From Trichobilharzia regenti (lineage: Eukaryota > Platyhelminthes > Trematoda > Strigeidida > Schistosomatidae): DNA of 64,000 nucleotides. The stretch spans positions 80,485,168 through 80,549,167 of the forward strand of contig OX235270.1 in the NCBI GenBank assembly GCA_944472135.2, given 5' to 3'. Within the stretch, counting starts at the first letter, position 1; each line of letters begins with the position of its first letter. This document shows positions 11,858 through 23,059 of this stretch, piece after piece. The position numbers were made by a program, and so were the translations under genes. The notes beneath the pieces were generated by a model. That model made no database searches. It saw only the letters and a program-made list of their open reading frames with translations, and was not told where the DNA came from.

Positions 11858-12075
11858 GTTATGGATATAGAATTATTGACTTAAAATGTTTGAACTACCC
11901 TTCAGAGATTGGGAAAAGATCACTGGTCTGGTTGACCAAATTTTCGATTTAACATATGTATGCAGCTTGCTAATGTTCTGGTTCATGCCGCAGAATTTTA
12001 GCCATTTTGTCGCATTTGACCACTTCTATGTGCATCAACCAATTCATTTACTCACATGGAGAGAGATATATATTT

Positions 12076-12730
12076 CGTTCGATGCGTGTTTCCCATAAAA
12101 GAGTCAAAGAACATTATCCCGCTTGACTATGTAAAGGCAACAGTGGATCAATAATGAGTGCTATAATTGAACATACATTCTACACTGGTCACTCAATATG
12201 TAAGGAGAATTCAATCAAGGTCATCTACAAAGTCAAGAGAAGCCTCCCGAGAGTGGTAGGCTTCCGCATACATTGCATTGCCGAGGCCTTAGCCATCCGA
12301 ATGGAAAACCCTGATTCATGTACACAGAAGAAACTTGTCTATCCTCTCCTTCTACCCTGGGTATAGTTCCAAGTTCGACTACTTTGTTACTAATACTATT
12401 TGTGAATTTTTGTATGACTTTTAAATAACATCTTTTTCTTAACTAACCATTTATTTACTCATTCTACTTATTACATAACTTATTTTGGACACTTATCTCG
12501 ATGCTCTTTCATTAACAACCTATTTTTCTGGGTGTCTTTCATATTACACAACCCTTTCCAATACTTGCTAATCTTTGCCCCCTCCTAGTCACAATTTGAT
12601 CATTGATCACATTTTTTGAAACACTTTTGTGACGTAAACAAAAACGCCAACTAATTCTTATTGTTGTTTGATAAACCTAATGTACACACAAATAATCATA
12701 CATAGTTGCGATTGTACAGCTAAGTGAATG
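12076..12730 (+). mobile_element. PLE GIY-YIG pseudogene and 3' non-coding region
   Basis: The frame HKRVKEHYPA, stop, LCKGNSGSIMSAIIEH, then SIKVIYKVKR, AEALAIRMENP and PLLLPWV (ending at 12366) is the C-terminal endonuclease part of the same PLE subfamily as the copy at 4836-5095. An in-frame TGA replaces a tryptophan codon. The 3' non-coding stretch ends with GTTTGATAAACCTAATGTAC, matching the equivalent point in the 5.4 kb copy. Confidence 0.8.
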
Positions 12731-12894
12731 AATTGGTCGAGAAGAGACTCTTCACTGTATTTTGAGTTCTTATAATAAACAGAATGTCTTATAAGGTTAT
12801 TATTCTAATGATAACATAAGGGAATAATCTAGACTTTAATTTAGTTTGCACAAATGTTTTGGGTTACGGGCATACATTAAGGAGCCCCCGAATG

Positions 12895-13107
12895 ACATCG
12901 CACACTCGCCCATTGCTCGAGTTGAATCCGAATGGGAAGCATAAGTGGGTAGTCGTAGGGTGACATGGAGTAGATCATGTGAGGAAGAAAAGAGGGAGCT
13001 GGGTCAATCGTGGACCCAGCTGGAGAGGATGTCATAAAACAGAACAAAGTGGAGATGTGTTATTGAAGCCCTATGCTACACTCGGAACGCAGGGTAATAA
13101 TAATATA
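12895..13107 (+). mobile_element. RTE-type LINE C-terminal fragment, subfamily 2
   Basis: A frame reads RRVTWSRSCEEEKRELGQSW, TQLERMS, stop, then NRTKWRCVIEALCYTRNAG, followed by TAATAATAAT. This is the C-terminus of RTE-clade proteins (GR..TWRR..E.E....G..W....A.DR..WR..V..LC). A related piece lies on the minus strand at 61.9-62.8 kb. The TAA-rich tail marks the 3' end of the element. Confidence 0.75.
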
Positions 13108-13109
13108 TT

Positions 13110-14895
13110 AATAACAGGATGTTGTGGATAACGGGCTAATCTTCAGAAGTGGTTAACAGATTTGTGAGGATCAAAAAAAATGTTTTGCATTCTTTCTTAT
13201 CCGTATAGTATCTAATTAAATGATTGTTTTAGGTTTAACAGCCCACACGAGATATTGTTATGAAACTTAGAAGCATGTGGATATATATATATACATGATG
13301 TAGCAAAAATATTTATCATAGAATACAAAGTTATTTTTTCTACAAGTTGTTTTTACGTAGTAGTATCAAACAATAATATTTTCAGAACATTGTTTATTAT
13401 TAATTACAAAACATAACAGACAATATTTCAAGGAATAGAATTCAGCCTTCTCAACAGATTTCCAAGCATAATCCATAAAATTATTAAAAAAGCTAATTTT
13501 AAACCATTTATATGGTGAAGGTAGCACTAAAGCTAATAATTGTTAGTCTTCCTGCCTGTACACAGGAACACCTTTACGTTCAATGTCTGTTGATGTTATT
13601 TGGTACGAGGAGCTTTTAAGTGCTATTTTCTCAGTCTTTTATCACAACATAAATCAAGTATGGATCTCCTACATCCTGCAATAAATGACTTTGTTGCAAG
13701 AATTACATATTCACATCAACTGTTACCACATCCTATCTCTTCTGGGAAGTCTGATGATGTAAATTCTTAGAAGCGAATCAGTTCCTTATATCAGTAAAAG
13801 GTTTCTTATAATTTCTTTACTGACTATTAAAATAAAAGTAGGATTCTCCTCTTGTGTATTCACAAAATAAATAACAACACACAACTAATTAATAAACTTG
13901 TATTGTTATTGATCATTCTTGCTCGTCATAACTTCTTCCTTTTGAGAAAGTAACCCTTTAAACCCTGTAATTCTTCCATGTATTTCAGCAAGCAATATTT
14001 CAAGTTGCATACATTCTATTTTCATTGAGGTTCAAAATAGGATTAACCGAAACAACAGAACTTAGGTTAAAAATAACAGACCATAAAAGAGTATCTTAAA
14101 TTCAGTTAAATCATGCGTCTTAATAAAATATAGTATACTACAATGACGTTTTTTTTGAAAAAGCTTGATAGAAAACTACTTCATGTGTGTATATGAAACA
14201 TGTAAACTGTGATAAATTTAAACTGACAGTGATGCACCATTGTAACATTTAAAAAATCAAATAAATTCATGCAGCAAGCTAAATTATGTCAAATAACAGG
14301 GATGCCAGTCTTATTGCCTGCATTTTGCGCTAATGGATCACGAGGAGTTACGCGACACTACTTAAGGTAATATGACGTAAAAATAAATAGACTCCCACAG
14401 AAAATTTTATCTCTCTAGGACTGTTGAAAAAGTTGAGACAGAAAACAGACTATTCATTCAACCAGTTTAGTAAATTAATATACTGTACGCTAGCACATAT
14501 TATGTATTGAAAGATAGTTTGTGTTAGGCTGAACAGTTTCACTGAAATTGACAATATAATGTGCTGCCCGTTCAATACTTCAAGCTAAATTTAAGAAGAT
14601 CGATATTGTGGTTTATGTGGTTTTTATTCAGACTGAAAAAAACAGATTAAATTTAACTTATTTCGAGTGAGCGAACTTCAGTCATATTTCTCTGTGTGGC
14701 CCAGACATGTTTTAGAAAAGTATTCACTGAGTATAACTCATAGAAAATCTATATCTGATTACTTATCATGAATCTAGTAAAACTGTATGGTTTACTGATG
14801 TCCATACTAAGTTTGAAAAAAATTTCAGATAGCAGATAAGTTGGTATTCATTATATGTATCTGAAAACTAAATATGTGATTATTTTTCAGTCACT
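13110..14895. other. Unassigned AT-rich sequence
   Basis: No coding or repeat signal recognised apart from short TA runs near 13281. Confidence 0.5.
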
Positions 14896-14898
14896 TTA

Positions 14899-15060
14899 CT
14901 ATTTATTGCTATTAGGCTTATCAAAGTGATGATTAACTGCAATTTGGGACAACACCTCCAATTGAAACTTATTAAGCACGACACTGGAAAAATTATGAAC
15001 ATACCGGCCCGGATCTGATGGAAATTTCCTTTCAGGCTTTTGGGAGTATACGTAGAACAT
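14899..15060 (-). mobile_element. PLE N-terminal fragment, inverted
   Basis: On the minus strand this reads KPERKFPSDPGRYVHNFSSV, then VLNKFQLEVLSQ. The same sequence occurs on the + strand near 16110-16200 in a PLE N-terminal region. It therefore lies tail-to-tail against the PLE endonuclease ORF that starts at 15102. Head-to-head and inverted partial copies are a known habit of PLEs. Confidence 0.75.
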
Positions 15061-15101
15061 TTTACGCAGCACACCTATATTTGTCATTCTCTAGCTGACG
15101 A

Positions 15102-15497
15102 ATGAGTGGGACGCAAACGAAGGATAAGCTTGATAGTTTTGCCACATCTATGTGTATTTATCAGTTCCACTGCACCTGCGGTGACAGTGATGTTGGGCGT
15201 ACTACTAGACAGCTTAGCCAACGTGTTAGTGAACATCTCCCATCGTGGTTTGGTAAAGGACAAACAAAAACAATCCGTAGCTCAATTCTGTCACATTTAA
15301 TTGATAGTGGTCATGTAGTCGAGAAAATGAAAGCCTTCAAAGTAATTCATCGTATCCCACCGAATCTTTCTAATAGACTTCGTATTCGTCTACTGCACAC
15401 AGATGAGGCGATAGGCATTCGAACTATTAAGCTTAAACTATGCATTCAAAAGAAGTTCGTACAGCCATTATCCCTCCCTTGGCCTATTAAGACATAA
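15102..15497 (+). CDS. PLE GIY-YIG (Uri-type) endonuclease domain
   Basis: This 131-codon open frame reads IYQFHCTCGDSDVGRTTRQL near its start. That is the YxC...C......YIG.T.R.L core of the GIY-YIG nuclease, with V-G-R in place of Y-I-G. RVSEHLPSWFGKG, SSILSHLIDSGH, FKVIHRIPP, DEAIGIRTIKLKLCIQK and a terminal LSLPWP follow. In the family this domain lies C-terminal to the reverse transcriptase and cuts target DNA for element insertion. The upstream reverse transcriptase is missing; an inverted N-terminal fragment abuts instead. The ATG at 15102 is only the first Met in an open fragment. A hammerhead ribozyme lies 140 bases downstream and another PLE N-terminus follows, as in the tandem arrangement of PLE copies. 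It is the best preserved endonuclease in the window. Confidence 0.8.
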   Translation: MSGTQTKDKLDSFATSMCIYQFHCTCGDSDVGRTTRQLSQRVSEHLPSWFGKGQTKTIRSSILSHLIDSGHVVEKMKAFKVIHRIPPNLSNRLRIRLLHTDEAIGIRTIKLKLCIQKKFVQPLSLPWPIKT

Positions 15498-15636
15498 CCA
15501 ACTAAAGACTTCTACACCACCCCTTGTTTATATCTTCAACCCCACAATTTATATTCACCATCGTATTATCCTATAGACCAAACACCATGATTGGTTTATA
15601 TTTGAATTTTTATTTGTAAACTTATATATATTAGAG

Positions 15637-15680
15637 TTAAGCCTGATGAGATCGAATTGAAAACAATATTGTTCGCTTAA
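15637..15680 (+). ncRNA. Hammerhead ribozyme of a Penelope-like element
   Basis: All parts of a minimal type I hammerhead are present in order. Stem I 5' strand is TTAAGC (15637-15642). The conserved CTGATGA follows (15643-15649). A short stem II is GAT/ATT with loop CGA (15650-15658). GAA follows at 15659-15661. Stem III is AACA/TGTT with loop ATAT (15662-15673). The cleavage base C is at 15674 and stem I 3' strand is GCTTAA (15675-15680), pairing perfectly with the 5' strand. The predicted cut is after 15674. Hammerheads are known in the terminal repeats of PLEs, and this one sits between a PLE endonuclease and the next PLE N-terminus. Stem II is weak (one G-U pair closing), so in vitro activity is uncertain. 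Confidence 0.8.
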
Positions 15681-15739
15681 ATGTATTGTTCTAAATTTTA
15701 CTTTGGGAATATTTAATATATTGAAATCTCGCGGGGATC

Positions 15740-16345
15740 CTATTGCATTTAGGCACTCAATGAGTACCTGAAGTTTAATGCAAGGCTCGCTGAAGCGAAA
15801 ACATCGTTGGAAATTTTCAAAGAATTTGTAGAAACCGAACGTTATCCCAAACTATATTGGAGGTCGTTAAGACGAGTGAGGATTTATCGTAATTCTAAGA
15901 ATTTAAAAAGACATGCTCTTAATCAGATTGATTCTGTTAAAACTCTTATAAATGATCTAGAAAGGAACATATCACAAAGACAATTTTCAGTTGATGATTT
16001 ACCTCAGGAATTACAATTGATGTTCATTGAATATGTTAATAACGTAACAGTAAACAGAAGGAATAATAAAAGGATAAGTCTTGTCAAATCTCTCGAAAGG
16101 CAAAAAGCTTGAAAGGAAATTTCCGTCAGATCCGGGCCTGTATGTTCACAATTTTTCCACTGTCGTGCTTAATAAGTTTCATTTGGAGGTGTTATCCCTA
16201 GGTCCCACATTTAGTGATTATGCTCCTTAAGTTGATCAATTAGACACTGATATACAGTTTGAAAATTTATATTCTCAAACGTCAGATCTTACCCCATCGT
16301 CGGACGATGAACTAACTGCAGTTTATCGAATTATAGTCTATCTGT
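15740..16345 (+). mobile_element. PLE N-terminal region
   Basis: The frame from about 15790 reads FKEFVETERYPKLYWRSLRR, then NQIDSVKTLINDLERNISQR. After a frame change at about 16110 it reads KFPSDPGLYVHNFSTVVLNK, GPTFSDY and DTDIQFENLYSQTSDLTPSS. The latter blocks are the conserved N-terminal part of PLE polyproteins, upstream of the reverse transcriptase. It follows the pLTR-like segment with the hammerhead, giving the order endonuclease, ribozyme, N-terminus. The element stops before its RT, so it is a truncated tandem partner. Confidence 0.75.
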
Positions 16346-16349
16346 AATA

Positions 16350-18045
16350 AAAAAGAATAATATTTCTCAGCACTTTGTAACAAAGCAGTTAGAAGAAGCT
16401 AGTGCAATACATTAGACAACTGTATGAATTACATTATTACGTGGACACTTCAGGAAAATTCCAACTACAAATGTCAGTAGTACTATTCCATAGCGGACTA
16501 GTTGAAACCACCTGACTTTGTTATGGCTTTGCATTCCATAGTAAAATATTTCTTTACGTATCTGATTTTTATGCTAAATTAAGGAAGCTGAGCCATTCAT
16601 TAAAGCATATTCGGGGGTGTTTACGGAGTCGCATACCGATCAACAGACACATACCATCGTTGAACTAAACCCTCAGCTCTCAGACACTAACTGTCGGGTT
16701 CGAATTTGACTCTACCTAGTTCATTAGAGGCAACTTTGCAGTATCATAACCTCTCACTAAATGAGGAACATATTTCAGGTTATTCAAGTCTTAACGAACT
16801 AATCCAGATAACCATTCATTCGTTGATGGAAGCAGTTCCAAACATAAGAGGAGACATTATCTCACCTGTGGACCACATATATCAAGCCAACACCTAGCTA
16901 TAAACTTTTGATGGAGTGGATCTACAGAAGATTGTCGCTTCGCCAAGAACACCTGGGTGGACTCCGACCATGCATCATTCCGTGAGCGTATATGCATACA
17001 AATGGAAGAACGAAGAAAATAAGTATTTGTCAGCAATCTTACGTGGACAGCTTCACGGTGAGTAAATGAATTTCGTATTTAGAGATGAGGCCGATCTTGT
17101 GATAAACACAAGTAGAAAAACTTGGCTAACGTAGTATTTAGGATCCATCGTTCTACGGACACTAAGTGAGAGCAAGAGAAAATAAATATGGGGAGATCAG
17201 GTGGACTTCAGACCCAAATAACTATGGTTTAATTGCATCCTTGCTGTGAGTGTTTGATTTGAGGGTAGGAAGCTCAGATACTATACCGTCTGTAATCAAA
17301 ATGTCCTATTCCGACTTTTGCAGTCGTGTAACAGCTTTATGAGTCTTTATCTGCACAGAAGATAGCAACTGATATAGATAGGAATAAATATACTATAAGC
17401 CGGGTGTGCTTAGTGCAACAATTCGGATTTACATTCTTCATAGATATATTAACAGAAATGTCATAAAAATTGACTTGTTAACGGGGAAGTCTTGTTGATC
17501 AGAAATGTGCTTATGATACTGACCTCTTAGATGAGGATATGGATATAATGTAATCCTCATTCAATGGATTTAGTAATATCTTCCCATTTGCTAATTATTA
17601 CCGCATTTTTCAGCAGACTCAACATAGCCAAAACTTGTACCACACCTCATGCCTATGGGACGTTGTGCAGTGAATAAGGTCATTATGAATGGTCAGCTGG
17701 TACTGCACTGTATGAGGTCAGACTTATTATTATTTTCTGTCTTCATTAATTACAAACAAACCAATTATTCCCATTAGTAAGTGGTCTCTAGGTTTGGATT
17801 ATTTACTGTTGGATAGCAGAGAAGCAACTCGTTCCAAACCTTATCTTCATTATAAAGATTTGCTGTTCTTCTCAATTTTTCTGTTGCAAATGAAAATTCA
17901 CACAATAAAATTTATTCTTCTGATCACCGGAAAGTTACTCAATTAATTAAAGTAACTTGTCGTACTCATACAGCAGTCTTAATTCTCAACCTCTTGTGTA
18001 TTTAAGAAAGCAACAATCCTTTCCTTTAGTTTCTTCAGCAGAGTT
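16350..18045. other. Unassigned sequence
   Basis: A B-box-like GGTTCGAA occurs at 16698, but a matching A box was not convincing. No coding sequence recognised. Confidence 0.4.
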
Positions 18046-18051
18046 CACCAA

Positions 18052-18100
18052 CTGCTATAGTCCCCAAATAGGACGAAACAGCTGTCCAGTACTCTTGGAT
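18052..18100 (+). ncRNA. Decayed S-alpha-type hammerhead remnant
   Basis: GTCCCCAAATAGGACGAAAC (18060-18079) forms hammerhead stem II (GTCC/GGAC) followed by GAAA. ACAGCTGT can form stem III, and a GTC cleavage triplet ends at 18086. TTGGATTC lies just downstream. The loop and stem II match the schistosome S-alpha satellite/SINE hammerhead as I recall it. The essential CTGATGA box is degraded to CTGCTAT (18052-18058), so self-cleavage is not expected. The rest of the SINE was not delimited. Confidence 0.6.
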
Positions 18101-18667
18101 TCTCAATAATCTCTGTAAATGATGTTGATTAGCGACGAAATCTAACAGTTAAAACTAACCTAAATTTGGTCCGTTGTTGCAAAGTCGAAGTGAGTCAATA
18201 AGTCTTGATTCACAAACTCGGCACACTGTCAAGGAAAGAACTTCACAAAAGCATGCTCTGGATCAGAATGAGTTTGTACTAGCTAAGATGGAAACTGAAT
18301 GCTTTGCGCGTACAACAGCATACACTGAATTTTTAGAGTAAGATGTATATGTTGGTTCCTCACAAACAACTTTAGAAGGTCCCACCAAAAAGTTCCGTTC
18401 ATGGGAACAGTCAACGTCTACCTCGCCTTTCCCAATTGATGCTGATAGATAATCGACCATATTTACCGGTTTGTCCGAATGCCCACCAAATTTAACTTTG
18501 GAGAAACATTCTCTCCACTTTGGATGAAGACCGTAGTTTGCAGTCTGAAGAACTATCACCGTCAGAAATTCCAAGACAAATCGACAGACCCGTTGCCATA
18601 TTATATTGCTTGGTGGTTTAGTTGCTTTGCTTCAGGATCAGAGGGACTTTACGACGTCTCGTTCATG

Positions 18668-19985
18668 TAATTCACAAGATCGGGAAGTTCTCTGGAGATG
18701 CTTGGCTGCAAAGGGAATTCCAAGAAAATATATTGCACTGATTAAGGCACTCTATTCGTACTCATACAGCCAGGTGAGGGCTTACGGCGAGCTGTCATCT
18801 GAACTGATGACGACCAGTGGTGTCCGTCAAGGATGCCCATTATCTCCTTTTCTATTCAACTTCATCATAGATGTGTTAATGGACTTAACCCTAGGTGACT
18901 TCAGTGACTCAGGAATTGACTTGCTACCGGGGAATAATCTCGTTGACTTGGAATATGCAGACGATATAGTCCTTCTAGGCGAAGACGCTGACGAAATGCA
19001 GAGTCTTCTAAACACCTTGAGCTGCAATCTACGAATGTTTGGCATGCGATTCGCTTCCGCCAAATGCAAGATGATGTTACAGGACTGGACTACATCGCCG
19101 CCTAGTTTAAAAATAGGAAGTGAAGTGGTAGAACACGTTGACCGCTTCACTTATTTGGGAAGTACCATCAGCCCCAACGGGCTGATCTCTGACGAAATCT
19201 CAGCACGAATACAAGGGGCTCGTTTCGCATTTGTTAGTTTACGCCGACTCTGGCGTAGACGAGATGTTCGACTATCGACCAAAGGGCGTGTGTACTGCTC
19301 ATCAGTCCGCTCCGTCCTCCTTTATGGCTGGCTGTGAGACCTGGCCACTGAGAGTGGAAGACATGAAAAGGCTAGCTGTCTTTGATCATAGGTGCCTGCG
19401 TTCTATTTCCCGTGTAAAGTGGCATAATAAGGTGAGCAACATGGAGGTTAGGCGTCGAGTTCTAGGTAAACAGGGGAAATCAATCGACGAAGTCGTGAAG
19501 CTACAAAGACTGAGATGGTTAGGACATGTGTTACGTATGCCAAGCCATCGCCTCCCTCGACGAGCAATGTTAGCTAACATAGGGTCAGGCTGGAAAAAAG
19601 CTAGCGGCGGTCAAACCAAAACATGGCATCAGTCAATGAAATCCACAACAGTTGGTCTAAGCCACGTAGAAAGGTGTAGACTTCCAGGCTGGGGTCCTCG
19701 GGACGGTAAAAATCTATGGTTGGAAACAATTGGTGACATGGCTCAAAATCGTTCTCAGTGGCGCAGATGCATCCACTCCTTGTGACTTATGATTTCCAAT
19801 GAAACTGTTTTGTTCTTCGTTATTACTCCTTTGTCTCACACCTCTGCTCACTGTTTCTATTATGCTTTTCTTGTACTTTCTTCTCTTGCTTCGCGTGCTA
19901 CACGGAATGTGGCGACTTGAAATTCCGCACATTTGTGCAAAGTTCTATGTCGAAAACAGACAGACAAACAGACAATTCACAAGAT
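18668..19985 (+). mobile_element. RTE-type LINE, 5'-truncated copy A
   Basis: The reverse transcriptase is read from QDREVLWRCLAAKG onward, through GVRQGCPLSPFLFNFIIDVL (motif B), LEYADDIVLLGEDADE (catalytic YADD, about 18952) and FTYLGSTIS, to RVYCSSVRSVLLYG. A short duplication near 19328 shifts the frame. The C-terminal domain then continues as CETWPLRVEDMKRLAVFDHR, LRWLGHVLRM, SGGQTKTWHQSM, GWGPRDGKN and MAQNRSQWRRCIHSL to a stop at 19785. A 200-bp 3' UTR ends in the repeat GACAGACAAACAGACAA. The endonuclease and RT motif A are missing. It resembles schistosome SR2-type RTE elements. It is 5'-truncated and frameshifted, hence inactive, though the RT core is well preserved. Confidence 0.9.
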
Positions 19986-19999
19986 GAAACTGAGTCAAG

Positions 20000-21530
20000 A
20001 GTATCTCACTTTAAATGCTTATATATCAAGTGTATATGGTTCAACAACACTGCGCCCTCACACTCGTTCGAACCATTCATATACAATGGACAGGTACTCT
20101 ATATGTCCACCGTCAATGGATCATCCCAAATCGTATAAAAAAGGCACCGGCTTCAACATATGACGCCGAGCATTACTGTTTTCTCAATGGTATACGAACT
20201 AATGACAGGCATTCACACATAGATGATAATCAAATGCCTAGTTTACAGGTCAGCTGAAAAACACTAAATCATAGTATCTCCTCCTGTTTTGATACACAGA
20301 TGAAGTATTCAGCCTGGGGATGAAGACTTCATTTGAGGCCCAGAAGTAACAGCGCCTATACTTCCGAAAGTGAATACGAAATTCGCAGTTAACTCAAATC
20401 AAAAACCTCGCGACACTACATTTTTTTACTGGTCAAAATGATTTCGAAACCAAAAGGAATTTCGCAATAGAAGTAGCCACTTACCTTCCCAAAACATGAG
20501 TGTACCCAACTGCGTAGTTATAAGGTGTCACACTGTCAGAAAGCAGAACAAATAAAACCCACCCTTAGAAATTAAAAAGATTAAGACTTCACAATGATCA
20601 CATTTATCGCCTTAAGATTTGTCAAATTTGCTTGAGATCAAAAAGACTTCAAACTGTTATCGCAAATAATTTACGAATCACAGAGAAAGTGTAGAGAAGA
20701 GATGCAGAGTGCATAACTTTCGTAATCACAGGTAGAGTATGAGTTACAAATGTTTACACTGAACTAGTTGAGCATCAGTCTGATAATTTTCAGTACATGC
20801 AATACACTGCATAATAGTCATAAGGAATTCTACGGCAGAAGTACATACACGATGATATTTTGTGACTTGCAAACACAGGAAAGAAGATTTCTAAGAAACA
20901 CTTGAAGGATAGGAAAACAGCAAAGTTACAAGGGGGAAAGAGAAGTTCATATGAATTCAACGAAGTTTGAATACCACTGTAGCAGATGGAAGGCAATCAG
21001 TAAGTTCTATTGCGAACAATAATCTCAAGATACATCTAAAGTAGAAAGAAACAATGAGAAATACAAACATATAACTGGTTTGAAATATAAAATACAATTA
21101 CATAGATCAATACATTGCATATATGAATATATTTCGCCAGTTGGGATAAAAGATGAGTCTAAGAATGAAATGCTGCTCAATAACCGCATGTATGACGTAA
21201 TTAGTACCACGCCAACTTTCTAGTAGCAATCAGCATTAAGATAGGTCATAGCTCTGAGTCGATGATACGTTCCAGCTGTATCAAACGATTAAGGTTTACC
21301 ATCTTGCATTTTTCTTACTGTGTTTGCCAGCGTATAATAAAGAGTTCGATAGCTGTTTACGGAAATTAGGACTGTCATGTGAATCGATGCCGGTTATTTG
21401 CATTGTTCAATTGGCGTTTTGGTAAGTAATAATATTCGCAATCTCACTAATGTTAAGGAATGCTTTAAAAGCATTTTCAGCACGTGGACCAGATTCACAT
21501 TTCTAGAATACACTTCAGCCGTGTGGTCAC
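20000..21530. other. Unassigned sequence between RTE copies
   Basis: Several overlapping short ORFs at 19917-20260 and two minus ORFs at 20790-21210 have no recognisable motif. Nothing else supported. Confidence 0.4.
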
Positions 21531-21534
21531 GATG

Positions 21535-22885
21535 GTGCCTTCAGCTAAAGTACCATGCCCTAAAGGCGGCATTCGATTCTGTCGACCGAGAGGTATTCTG
21601 GCGATGCTTGGCTGTAAAGGGAATGTCGAGAAAATACATTTCACTGACTAAGGCACTCACTCTACTCGAACTCATGCAGCCAGGTGAGGGCTTACGGCGA
21701 GTTGTCATCTGAAGTGGTGACGACTAGAGGTGTCCGTGAGGGATGCCCACTGTTCCCATTTCTATTCAATTTCATCATAGATGTACTAATGGACTTAACG
21801 CTAACTTACTTCAGAGACTCAGGGATTGACTTGATACCAGGTTGGGAATAATCGCGTTGACTTAGAATATGCAGACGGTATGGTCCTTCTAGGTGAGGAC
21901 GCTGACAAAATCCAGCTGAACGCCTTGAGCTGCAATCTACGAATGTTTGGCATGCGATTCGCTCCCGCCAAATGTAAGATGAAGTTACAGGACTGAACTA
22001 AACTACACTGACTCCTAGCTTAGAAATAGGGAGTGCCGACCGCTTCACTTATTTGGGAAGTTGCGTCAGCCAACGCCAGTGAGTTGATCTCTGACGAAGT
22101 CTCAGCACGGATACAGTGGGCTAGTTTCGCATATGCCAGTTTACACTGTCTCTGGCGTAGACGTGATATCCCCATGGTTGTCGACCAAAAGACGGGTGTA
22201 CTGCTCATCAGTCCGCTCCGTCCTCCTTTATGGCTGTGAGCGAGACATGGCCATTGAGAGGGGAAGACATGAAAAGATTAGCTGTCTTTGATCATAGGTG
22301 CCTGCGCTCTATCTCCCGTGTGAAGTGGTATAATAGGGTGAACAATATTGAGATGAGGCGTCGAGTGCTAGGTAAGGAGAGGAAATCAATAGGCGAGGCT
22401 GTGAAATTACATTGACTGAGATGGTTAAGACATGTGTTATGTATGCCTAGTCATCGCCTTCCTCGACCGATGGGCAATATTAGCTGATATAGGGTCAGGC
22501 TGGAAAAGAGCTAGCGGCGATCAAACCAAAACATGGCACCAGTCAATGAAATCCACAACAGTTAGTTTAAGCCAGTCATGTAGGAAGGTGTAGACTTCCT
22601 GGTTGGGGTCCTCGGGACGATAGAAACCAATGGTTGGAAACAATTGGTGATATGGCTCAAAATCGTTCTCAATGGCTGGGGCAGATGCATCCACTTCTTG
22701 TAACCTATGATTTCCAATGAAACTGTTTTGTTCTTCGTTACTTCTATTCCTTTGTCTCACACCTCTGTTTACTTTCTCTATTATGCATTTCTTCTCTTGC
22801 TTTGTGTGTCACATGGAGTGTGGCGACTTGAACTGCCACACATCAGTGCAAAGTTCTATGTCGAAAAGAGACAGACAGATCATGC
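21535..22885 (+). mobile_element. RTE-type LINE, decayed copy B
   Basis: The order AFDSVDREVFWRCLAVKGM, SRKYISLTKAL, a motif-B-like segment with Gln changed (GVREGCPL), a degraded YADG box, then ETWPLRGEDMKRLAVFDHRC and the RTE C-terminus matches copy A but carries several frameshifts and stops. It ends in the same 3' UTR with a GAGACAGACAGA tail. The shared lesions with copy C (54.8-56.1 kb, minus) include an insertion at 21840 (CCAGGTTGGGAATAATC). It lies less than 200 bp downstream of the akirin stop, in convergent orientation. Confidence 0.85.
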
Positions 22886-23059
22886 TTCACAAAACAGCGT
22901 ACTAACACTTGCTGATACAATGGCAGTTGCTCTTTAAAACTTGATTTTGTAGAGACTGAAGTCAGATAGAGAAATAATGGATATCTGGACATCCATTATC
23001 TATGCAAACTGTTTCAGCTAATTCATAGACACACACTGCAACAGTTTAAGAAGTGTCAA

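Noticed and set aside
16640..16720. tRNA-like SINE head with B box at 16698
   Set aside because: No convincing A box at the right distance and no second copy noticed.
18263..18574. 103-codon minus ORF next to RTE copy A
   Set aside because: No recognisable domain, no splice context and placed at the ragged 5' edge of an RTE copy.
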